From the NCBI GenBank assembly GCA_016927595.1, contig JAFGMI010000021.1, forward strand, positions 40,996-104,995: 64,000 nucleotides of DNA. The letters are read 5' to 3'. A program made the position numbers and the translations under genes. Shown piece after piece: positions 24,347 through 31,664 of this stretch. Numbering within the stretch: position 1 is the stretch's first letter; each line of letters opens with the position of its first letter. Below the pieces are notes generated by a model, which made no database searches, was not told the origin of the DNA, and saw only the letters and a list, made by a program, of their open reading frames with translations. Origin of the DNA: Melioribacteraceae bacterium (GTDB lineage Bacteria > Bacteroidota > Ignavibacteria > Ignavibacteriales > Melioribacteraceae).

Positions 24347-25306
24347 TTAATCATCGCTGTTTCTGTTGTACCCGAAAGATCTTATAAATGCAGTATTGAA
24401 ATTCATTTCGTACGACTGTTTTACAAATGCACCAAACACGCCCAGCCCTCCTTCTACATTATTGTAATCTATCTGGTCTAATCTAATAGAAAACCTGTCG
24501 AGTGAAAGGAGTTCAATAAAATAACTTGAAAGAAACCTATCGAATGTAAAAAGTTCCAGAACTGCATTCCCGATATAATAGTTCCCCTTATCGGGATCAT
24601 CGCCTGCTATTTCATGCATTGCTCTATCTATTACTTCATTTGTATAAGTTATAAAACTTCTGTAGGAAGGACTAGAATATACAAGCACTTCTTCATTTCT
24701 GTTTTGCAGAATACGGATAGGTACTTTTTTCTCGAAGCGCTGCTTAATTCCGTTTTCGAATTTATAGTAAATGATTTTAAGTCTCGGGTCAAAAATAAAT
24801 TGTTCTTCTTCTCTCCTTTCCCAGTTTACGTAAACTATAGGGTCATTTCCCGTTTGAATTATTGACGTACTGTTTTCAGAATCGAATATAACTTTCTGAG
24901 GTACGCGCGTTGAGGAAGACAATCTCTTACCATCCGGAAGTAACGCTTCAATCGATATATCCCAACCGTCAGCATCCATCATTTCATTTGTATAATAAAA
25001 TTTTACAGGTATTCTATATCTGCTCGTGTCTGATCTTGTTGCGGATGAATCTTTAAACTGATAATCCGCCCAGCCGACTGAAAGCGAAACTTCAGCTCCC
25101 TGTATATATTTATCTTCTGTATTTGAGAAAGGGTCATAACCTTCAACATCGTAACTTCTTGTTATAGTAGCTACCTGATACGGTGAACCGGCATCGATAA
25201 TGCATGTTAGAACGTAATTCTCGGTAAACTCGCTTTTAATTTCAAAATCTTCATCACAAGCGATGATGAGTAGAATCATAAAAAATATGGCTGTTAGTTT
25301 TTTCAT
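24347..25306 (-). CDS. DUF4249 family outer-membrane-associated lipoprotein
   Basis: This 319-residue lipoprotein has a signal with lipobox LLIIAC (cysteine at residue 17). It then follows the DUF4249 layout: YVLTCIIDAGSPYQVATITRSYDVEGYDP, YIQGAEVSLSV, WDISIEALLPDGKRLSSSTRVP. A C-terminal stretch ends in NVEGGLGVFGAFV, the family's characteristic glycine-rich end. DUF4249 proteins are nearly always encoded beside a carboxypeptidase-like TonB receptor, as here: the ATG overlaps the receptor's stop by ATGA (25303-25306). It probably acts at the cell surface in capture of a ligand for the receptor. The ligand is unknown. Confidence 0.85.
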   Translation of the reverse strand: MKKLTAIFFMILLIIACDEDFEIKSEFTENYVLTCIIDAGSPYQVATITRSYDVEGYDPFSNTEDKYIQGAEVSLSVGWADYQFKDSSATRSDTSRYRIPVKFYYTNEMMDADGWDISIEALLPDGKRLSSSTRVPQKVIFDSENSTSIIQTGNDPIVYVNWERREEEQFIFDPRLKIIYYKFENGIKQRFEKKVPIRILQNRNEEVLVYSSPSYRSFITYTNEVIDRAMHEIAGDDPDKGNYYIGNAVLELFTFDRFLSSYFIELLSLDRFSIRLDQIDYNNVEGGLGVFGAFVKQSYEMNFNTAFIRSFGYNRNSDD

Positions 25307-27534
25307 ATTTCTATTTTCACTGTTGCGGAAGTTAAGAACGGCAGCATATTAACTTTTTTACCTGTGTCCCTTTCAAAGTAAAATAGATTCTTTCTGTCAT
25401 AAACATTCAGTACACTCAAATCAAGAGTAAACTTTAATAGATCGAAATCAAACCTTTTCGATACAGTCAAATCAAGCCGATGATAAACGGGAAGTCTGAA
25501 GGAATTTTTTTTACCCAATAAGGTCTGGGGGTAATAAGATTCAAGGAACTCACGATTATTCAGTTCTTCCAAATATATTCTATCGTAAAATCCTTCAGTA
25601 GGAGTAAATGGATGCCCCGTATTGAAATTCCATGTAACAGCTCCCTGCCAGCCGGATCCGAATGAAATTTCCAAAAGACTTTTCACATTATGTCTGGAAT
25701 CATATTTGGGGAAAAACTCGAATCCGTTTATTTTCTGGTAAGCCCAGCTGACCGAATATGATGTCGTAAAATGAAATGGGTTTTGAGTAAGTTCCAGCAT
25801 TGTTTCGGACCCATACGATTTTCCCGAAGCTGCAATAAAATCGTCTTCATCTTCATATCTCTTATCGATATTGGCTGCAGGAAGATCCCTCATATCTTTG
25901 TAATATGCTTCCGTTGTAAACTTGAACCAACTTCCGATATTAAATTCAAATCCCAGGTTATAATGTATAGACTTTGCACTTGGCAAGTAATCGGGAGTTA
26001 TAAACCATGGTTCGAATAATGAGATAACATCATTTTCATCCGACACGGTGGTGATGTTCTGTTGATAATATCCGATAGAGCCCTTTATAGCAAATTCAGG
26101 TAAAATACGATACGTATAATTGATTCTGGGTTCTGAAGAAAAGTTCCCTTGCTTATTCAGTGTTATTAAATTAATTCTTAATCCCGCATCGATTCCAAGT
26201 TGCTCCCATCTTAAGAGCTTATATTTAGCGTAAGCACTTACATTAGCCCCAAATCCTGTTACATCGGTAAATATACCGTTTCTGTTCATCCAGGATAGTT
26301 TTGTTTTTACGGTTTGAAATTTTACGCCTGCTGCCAATTCATCTTGTGTATCAAATATATAAACATAATCAATTCTTATAGAGGCATCTCTCACATTGTT
26401 TTTGACAGCGCGCTCATTACTGAACTTAGGGATTATTTCCGCCTCAAATTCGCTTACCGAGACTCCCACTTCACTATAGAGCGGCGAATCGGACATTAAA
26501 AACCTTTTGACTCCGATTATATTATTCTTCCATTTGTAATCTGCTGTATACTTGTCGCTGCTGACCAGGTCATCTTTGCTCATAAATCCATGAAGAGTAA
26601 ATTTAGAGTTATCAAAAAATTCGGGGTCGGTATTCTGATAATTTATTTTATACGAAAAATCATAAAAACTGAAAGGCGCATCTTTATTGTTTAAAAATTT
26701 CTTCAGAATATCTCTCGAATGGCTTTTCCTGCCAGAAATTATGAACGAACCGTTCGGTATAGGTCCCTCTATCAAGCCTTTATAAGTAAGCAAACTTAAA
26801 CTAGCCTTGCCGCTATAGTCAAATCTGTTCCCTTCTTTTGAGTTAATTTTTAATACAGAAGATAAACGACCACCGTTTTCAGACGGAAATCCCGCTTTAT
26901 AGAATTCCATGCTGTTAATCATTTCCGGATCTATTGCACTGAAAAGACCGAGTGCGTGAAACGGATTATAAACTACTACATTATCCAGAAGCACAAGATT
27001 CTGATTACTCTCACCACCTCTTACATAGTAACGTGCGGATACATCTCCGACAACCTGAACTCCCGGGAGATATTGTAAGGAACGAAATATATCGGTTTCT
27101 ACTCCGTGCGGGTGACGTTCGACAGCTTGTATCGGTATCCTGTTTAATCCAATATCGGTTGCATTGGGTTCAATTACTTTTTCACCAATTTTCTCCACTG
27201 TACCGATACTTACGGAAGTCGGAGAAAGAAATACATTAAAATCTGTTACCCTGTTACTTTGTACAAGTACTCTAACAGTTTTTGACTTATAGCCAAGGTA
27301 AGATATCTGTACTTCAAAATAGTTTCCTCCGGGAAGTCTGGTTATTATGAAATAACCTTTAGTATCTGTCGTAGCACCCCGATTCAAAGATTCGATATAA
27401 ACATTTGCAAATGCGAGAGATTCGCCGTTAACGGAATCAGCAACCAAACCGCGGATAGTCCCGTTCGGCTGGGTAAGTATAGTTGTGTATGTTAAAACTA
27501 AAAACTGAAAAATGCAGAATATTTTTTTTGACAT
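25303..27534 (-). CDS. TonB-dependent outer-membrane receptor with carboxypeptidase-like domain
   Basis: This 743-residue protein has a signal peptide (to about residue 21) and a CarboxypepD-regulatory-like beta domain at about 25-112 (GTIRGLVADSVNGESLAFANVYIE, GYFIITRLPGGNYF). A plug domain at about 130-235 follows (VRGGESNQNLVLLDNVVVYNP), then a large beta-barrel. Transport is energised by TonB-ExbBD, which are not encoded here. The pair with the overlapping DUF4249 lipoprotein is a standard surface uptake or recognition unit of Bacteroidota, distinct from SusC/SusD. A promoter with an embedded inverted repeat lies upstream. The substrate cannot be inferred; acetyl-CoA synthetase is upstream on the same strand but 116 bp away. 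Confidence 0.88.
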   Translation of the reverse strand: MSKKIFCIFQFLVLTYTTILTQPNGTIRGLVADSVNGESLAFANVYIESLNRGATTDTKGYFIITRLPGGNYFEVQISYLGYKSKTVRVLVQSNRVTDFNVFLSPTSVSIGTVEKIGEKVIEPNATDIGLNRIPIQAVERHPHGVETDIFRSLQYLPGVQVVGDVSARYYVRGGESNQNLVLLDNVVVYNPFHALGLFSAIDPEMINSMEFYKAGFPSENGGRLSSVLKINSKEGNRFDYSGKASLSLLTYKGLIEGPIPNGSFIISGRKSHSRDILKKFLNNKDAPFSFYDFSYKINYQNTDPEFFDNSKFTLHGFMSKDDLVSSDKYTADYKWKNNIIGVKRFLMSDSPLYSEVGVSVSEFEAEIIPKFSNERAVKNNVRDASIRIDYVYIFDTQDELAAGVKFQTVKTKLSWMNRNGIFTDVTGFGANVSAYAKYKLLRWEQLGIDAGLRINLITLNKQGNFSSEPRINYTYRILPEFAIKGSIGYYQQNITTVSDENDVISLFEPWFITPDYLPSAKSIHYNLGFEFNIGSWFKFTTEAYYKDMRDLPAANIDKRYEDEDDFIAASGKSYGSETMLELTQNPFHFTTSYSVSWAYQKINGFEFFPKYDSRHNVKSLLEISFGSGWQGAVTWNFNTGHPFTPTEGFYDRIYLEELNNREFLESYYPQTLLGKKNSFRLPVYHRLDLTVSKRFDFDLLKFTLDLSVLNVYDRKNLFYFERDTGKKVNMLPFLTSATVKIEI

Positions 27535-27575
27535 ACAATCAGTTAGCTGTTATAAGGTATTAAATAAATCAGCGG

Positions 27576-27606
27576 TTAAAATACCTATGGGTATATTTGT
27601 TGTCAA
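27576..27606 (-). promoter_or_regulatory. candidate promoter of the TonB receptor/DUF4249 operon
   Basis: On the minus strand, TTG (27606-27604, within TTGACA) is followed after exactly 20 nt by TATTTTAA (27583-27576), 42 bp before the start codon. It also reads as TTGACA-N17-TATTTT for sigma-70. Confidence 0.5.
27581..27594. promoter_or_regulatory. inverted repeat in the TonB-operon promoter spacer
   Basis: ATACC-TATG-GGTAT is a symmetric 14-bp sequence lying in the spacer and overlapping the first bases of the -7 element. It is a candidate operator, but the arms are only 5 bp, so chance is possible. Confidence 0.3.
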
Positions 27607-27650
27607 TCTAAAAAAAATACTCTTCTCATATCACAACAATCCGTAGTACT

Positions 27651-29543
27651 TTACTCTTCCAGGGTAGATAAATTACCAGGATCTACTCCCAATTCCTCAG
27701 CTTTCAGTACTCTTCGCATTATTTTCCCGGATCTGGTTTTGGGAAGTTTATCAACGAATTTTATAGATGCTGGTTTAGCAATCGGACCAACCTCATGAGC
27801 AACGTGCTGTCTTAATTCCTCCTTCAATTCATCCGACGGATCAACGCCGGCTCTAAGAATAACATAAGTATATATTACATTTCCTTTAACATCATCCGGT
27901 ATTCCGATAGCTGCAGCTTCGGCAACTGAATTATGGCTGACTAAAGCGCTCTCTATTTCAGCAGTTCCTAATCTGTAACCGGATACTTTAATCACATCAT
28001 CAACACGGCCAATTACCCAGATATAACCGTCTTCATCCCGTCTTGCACTGTCTCCGGTCATATATATCCCTGGATATTTACTCCAGTACTGTTTAACGAA
28101 TCTCTCGGGATCACCATATACAGTCCGGATCATGGAAGGCCATGGTGTTTTAATTACCAGATAACCCTCTTCATTTGTTTTAACAGAATTACCTTCATCA
28201 TCAAGTATATCTATTTCTATCCCGGGGAAAGGGCGTGTTCCGGAGCCTGGTTTGAGTGGCACACATGGCATCGGAGTTATCATAAACATACCGGTTTCAG
28301 TTTGCCACCAGGTATCCATGATCGGGCATTTCTCATTACCTACAACACTAAAATACCATTTCCATGCTTCAGGATTAATTGGCTCTCCAACCGAGCCTAA
28401 AAGTCTTAGTGAGCTTAAATCATGTCTTTTAACCCAGGCATCGCCGAATCTCATTAATCCTCGGATAGCTGTGGGAGCAGTGTATAAAATATTTATTCCG
28501 TAATTTTCTATCATCTGCCACCAACGATTAGGATACGGGAAGTTGGGTGCTCCCTCATACATAAAAGAAGTCGTCCCGTTTAGTAGTGGTCCATAAACAA
28601 TATAACTATGACCCGTGATCCAGCCGGGATCAGCGGCACACCAGTACCGGTCTTCATCATGCAGATCGAAAACGTATTTAAGTGTGGTATATGTACCGAC
28701 CTGATAACCACCGTGCGTATGAAGTATAGCTTTAGGTTTGCCTGTTGTACCGCTTGTATATAATATAAATAACGGATCCTCCGCATCCATTACTTCAAGT
28801 GCACAATCCTGATTAGCAATTGGCAGACTTCTCAGTTCATGGTACCACATATCACGCCCAAATTCCATATTTATTTCTTGACCAGTTCTTTTTACAACTA
28901 TCACATGCTCGATGCCACCAGCTCGTTGAAGTGCTTCATCCGCTATTTCTTTAAGGGGTACTATTTTCCCCCTCTGATATGCTCCGTCAGCAACAATAAG
29001 CAATTTTGATTGACTGTCCTCTATCCTTTCATGAAGTGCTTCTACTGAAAATCCGCCATAAACAACCGAATGAATTGCACCGATTCTCGCGCATGCAAGC
29101 ATTGCAATTACAATTTCCGGTATTCTCCCCATATATATAGTAACTCTATCTCCTCTGACAACACCCATACTTTTTAGAATATTTGCAAATTTACATGTCT
29201 CCTTATGCAGTCTGTAATAAGACATTGCTTCAAAATCACCATTCTCCCCTTCCCATATAAGAGCCAGTTTATTTCTTTTTTCGGTTTTCACATGTACATC
29301 CAGGCAGTTATACGAAATATTAGTTTTCCCTCCAATAAACCATTTATAAAAAGGTTTCTCGGAATCATCCAGCACTTTTTCCCATTGATCAAACCAGTAT
29401 AGTTCTTTTGCCCTTTCCTCCCAAAATCCCAGAAAATCTTCAGAGGCCTTTTTTGATAGTTCATTCCAGTCTTTTATATGTGCCTTACTAATTACGTCGT
29501 CTGATGGATAATAAACTTCACCTGTAAAGTTCTTTTTTGCCAT
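27651..29543 (-). CDS. acs: acetyl-CoA synthetase (AMP-forming)
   Basis: This 630-residue protein starts at an ATG with GGAGG 4 nt upstream. Acs-specific blocks run throughout: WFIGGKTNISYNCLDVH, the P-loop-like YTSGTTGKPKAILHTHGGY, WWQTETGMFMITP, RRDEDGYIWVIGRVDDVIKVSG, and KTRSGKIMRR, which contains the catalytic, acetylation-prone lysine. It converts acetate, ATP and CoA to acetyl-CoA, AMP and pyrophosphate in the cytoplasm. The membrane pyrophosphatase at 53-56 kb could recover the pyrophosphate. Its position 3.3 kb from citrate lyase, which releases acetate, suggests acetate recapture, although the genes are on opposite strands and not an operon. Confidence 0.95.
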   Translation of the reverse strand: MAKKNFTGEVYYPSDDVISKAHIKDWNELSKKASEDFLGFWEERAKELYWFDQWEKVLDDSEKPFYKWFIGGKTNISYNCLDVHVKTEKRNKLALIWEGENGDFEAMSYYRLHKETCKFANILKSMGVVRGDRVTIYMGRIPEIVIAMLACARIGAIHSVVYGGFSVEALHERIEDSQSKLLIVADGAYQRGKIVPLKEIADEALQRAGGIEHVIVVKRTGQEINMEFGRDMWYHELRSLPIANQDCALEVMDAEDPLFILYTSGTTGKPKAILHTHGGYQVGTYTTLKYVFDLHDEDRYWCAADPGWITGHSYIVYGPLLNGTTSFMYEGAPNFPYPNRWWQMIENYGINILYTAPTAIRGLMRFGDAWVKRHDLSSLRLLGSVGEPINPEAWKWYFSVVGNEKCPIMDTWWQTETGMFMITPMPCVPLKPGSGTRPFPGIEIDILDDEGNSVKTNEEGYLVIKTPWPSMIRTVYGDPERFVKQYWSKYPGIYMTGDSARRDEDGYIWVIGRVDDVIKVSGYRLGTAEIESALVSHNSVAEAAAIGIPDDVKGNVIYTYVILRAGVDPSDELKEELRQHVAHEVGPIAKPASIKFVDKLPKTRSGKIMRRVLKAEELGVDPGNLSTLEE

Positions 29544-29576
29544 GGAGCCTCCAGTTAATTTAGGATGTTATGTCGA

Positions 29577-29607
29577 ACAAAATACTCTAACATTTAAATA
29601 AAATCAA
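29577..29607 (-). promoter_or_regulatory. candidate promoter of acs
   Basis: On the minus strand, TTG (29607-29605) is followed after exactly 20 nt by TATTTTGT (29584-29577), 33 bp before the acs start codon. It also reads as TTGATT-N17-TATTTT. Confidence 0.45.
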
Positions 29608-29708
29608 TTCTACTACATAAATAGTGAAATGTTTTTGAAAACTTTAAGGGAAATTGAATGATTTTGAATAAATCTCCAATAAAACGACATATTCATGCGG
29701 TTGTGTTG

Positions 29709-29737
29709 CTAGATTTAATTAGCTAATTAGAATCTAG
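29709..29737. promoter_or_regulatory. 29-bp palindrome upstream of the 84-residue protein gene
   Basis: A perfect 14-bp palindrome, TAATTAGCTAATTA (29716-29729), is flanked by CTAGATT (29709-29715) and AATCTAG (29731-29737), with one extra G at 29730. The whole forms 14 paired positions. It lies 43 bp before the start codon at 29780 and 166 bp from acs. It looks like an operator for a dimeric or tetrameric regulator rather than an RNA terminator, since there is no loop or T-run. Confidence 0.5.
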
Positions 29738-29779
29738 AATTTTCCACTACATATTTCAAAAATACTATCAGGGGGAAAT

Positions 29780-30034
29780 ATGAATTTAACAAATATACAT
29801 AATGAAAAAGATAATCCTTTATCAGATTTAATTACCGACGACATTTATAATGTTTTAAACGAAAACGGACTAATCAATCACAAATCTGTAAGGGATTATC
29901 ACATTCGTAAGACATTTAAAGATTTAAGAGCAACAAAAATTTCTGCGGGTGCTGCAATAGACGTTATAAGAGAAAAATACCCGTACTTACAATTTGATAC
30001 TATAAGAAAAATAGTATATCAACCACAAAAGTGA
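29780..30034 (+). CDS. small helical protein, possible DNA-binding regulator
   Basis: This 84-residue protein is preceded by a purine-rich GGGGGAAAT just before the ATG. It is acidic and polar at the N-terminus (MNLTNIHNEKDNPLSDLITDD). Two or three helices follow, the last pair (ATKISAGAAIDVIREKYPYL and QFDTIRKIVYQ) having the spacing of a helix-turn-helix with TIRKIVY as a possible recognition helix. It stands alone between a 29-bp palindrome and a strong bidirectional terminator, the arrangement expected of an autoregulated small regulator. I do not recognise a named family, and the DNA-binding idea is inference. Confidence 0.55.
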   Translation: MNLTNIHNEKDNPLSDLITDDIYNVLNENGLINHKSVRDYHIRKTFKDLRATKISAGAAIDVIREKYPYLQFDTIRKIVYQPQK

Positions 30035-30058
30035 TTATTTAAGCCGAATGGTCGTAAG

Positions 30059-30091
30059 AAAAACCCGGTGTTTTTATTTAACCGGGTTTTT
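30059..30091. terminator. bidirectional Rho-independent terminator
   Basis: AAAAACCCGGT (30059-30069) pairs perfectly with ACCGGGTTTTT (30081-30091) around an 11-nt loop. The A-run on one side and T-run on the other let it serve the small-protein gene on the plus strand and the AbgT gene ending at 30104 on the minus strand. Confidence 0.85.
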
Positions 30092-30103
30092 CATTTTAAA
30101 ATA

Positions 30104-31627
30104 TTATGGCGTATAATATAATGGTGCGTCAGGTCCGATCGGAAGACTAAACAACAGCCACAAAATCATCATAATAATTCTGACAATTGCAAATATAACT
30201 GCGAAAGGAAGCATTGCTGAAATAATGGTTCCGATTCCAATATCCTTTACATACTTCTGCGCAAAGACTATTACAATCGGAAAATAAGGTAATAATGGAG
30301 TTAAAATATTGGTATATGAATCACCAATACGATATGCTGCCTGGGTTAATTCAGGCGAATAACCCATCAGCATCAGCATCGGAACAAATATGGGCGCCAT
30401 AATAGCCCATTTTGCTGAAGCGCTTCCTATTAATATGTTTATGAGTGAGGATACAAGAATAAAAGCTATTATTAAAGGTATTCCTGAAAATCCTATAGCC
30501 TTGAGAGAATCCGCCCCGTTAATGGCTAGTATTAAGCCTAAATTCGACCAGTTAAAGTATGCAACAAACTGAGCTGCTACAAATGCCAATACTATATAAC
30601 CTCCCATACTTGCCATCGATTCTGATGTCATCGATGCTACTTCTTTATCACCTGTAATCGATTTTGTAATTATGCCGTATATCAAACCAGGTATGAAAAA
30701 CAAGAAAAGCATTAAAGGTACTATGCTTATAAAAAAAGGATTAAGGCTTCCGTCAGCTCCTCTTAGGACTCCCCACTCCGGTATGAACATAAATGTAATG
30801 ATAATAAGTGAAATGAGCGCAGATAAACCAGCCCACCGAAGTCCTTTTCTTTCAATCGGACTAATCTGATTATTAGCCTCTTCAAGAGAAGTATCGGATT
30901 TATACTTTCCTAACCTCGGCTCCAGAATTTTTTCTGTAACATAAGTTCCTGCAATACCCACCACCGGAACAGACGCAGCCATTATATACCAGTTAGCCGG
31001 TGCATCAACCACATAATTCGGATCAATAATCTGTGCTGCAGGGGTAGTAAAAGCTGCCAGCAAAGGATCTAAACTGGTAAGAAATAAATTAGCCCCGAAT
31101 CCTCCGGATACTCCTGCGAAAGCAGCAGCAAGACCTGCAATTGGATGTCTGCCCATGCCATAAAATATTGCAGCTCCCAGCGGAATTAAAACGACATAAC
31201 CTGCATCTGCTGCAATACTTGACAACATTCCTGCTGTAACTATCGAAAAAGTGATTAACTTTGGTGGAACACTTGATACAAAAGCTTTTAATGCAACAGC
31301 AATCAGTCCTGATCGTTCAGCAACACCAATACCAAGCATAACAACCAGAACAAGCCCGAGAGGAGGAAAGTCAGTAAATACTTTAACCATTTGTGTGAAA
31401 ATTCTTTGTATGCCCTCGCCGTTTAACAGGTTGATAGCCTTAATTTCCTGCTTTGTGCCCGGATGTACTGCACTTAAATCAAACAGAGAAGCCAGCCAGG
31501 AAGCGCCCAGGACAATTATGATTAAAATAAAAAAGAGTGTAACAGGTTGCGGCAATTTATTACCGGTTCTTTCAACATAGTTTAAAATTCTTTGTAATAA
31601 TCCAATTTTTTCGGACTTTTCACTCAT
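30104..31627 (-). CDS. AbgT family transporter
   Basis: This 507-residue membrane protein has an N-terminal cytoplasmic segment ending in YVERTGNKLPQPVTLFF, the typical AbgT entrance. It then has VVMLGIGVAERSGL, SSIAADAGYVVLIPLGAAIFYGMGRHPIAGLAAAFAGVSGGF, NLFLTSLDPLLAAFTTPAAQ and a C-terminal GDSYTNILTPLLPYFP. AbgT proteins move p-aminobenzoyl-glutamate or export sulfonamides using the proton gradient. The length is normal. The gene is 37 bp downstream of a PAS/GAF histidine kinase on the same strand, with no terminator between them, so the two may be co-transcribed. A bidirectional terminator closes the unit. Confidence 0.9.
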   Translation of the reverse strand: MSEKSEKIGLLQRILNYVERTGNKLPQPVTLFFILIIIVLGASWLASLFDLSAVHPGTKQEIKAINLLNGEGIQRIFTQMVKVFTDFPPLGLVLVVMLGIGVAERSGLIAVALKAFVSSVPPKLITFSIVTAGMLSSIAADAGYVVLIPLGAAIFYGMGRHPIAGLAAAFAGVSGGFGANLFLTSLDPLLAAFTTPAAQIIDPNYVVDAPANWYIMAASVPVVGIAGTYVTEKILEPRLGKYKSDTSLEEANNQISPIERKGLRWAGLSALISLIIITFMFIPEWGVLRGADGSLNPFFISIVPLMLFLFFIPGLIYGIITKSITGDKEVASMTSESMASMGGYIVLAFVAAQFVAYFNWSNLGLILAINGADSLKAIGFSGIPLIIAFILVSSLINILIGSASAKWAIMAPIFVPMLMLMGYSPELTQAAYRIGDSYTNILTPLLPYFPIVIVFAQKYVKDIGIGTIISAMLPFAVIFAIVRIIMMILWLLFSLPIGPDAPLYYTP

Positions 31628-31664
31628 ACTTTACCCCTGTAATTAATATCCTGTAGTTATCTTA

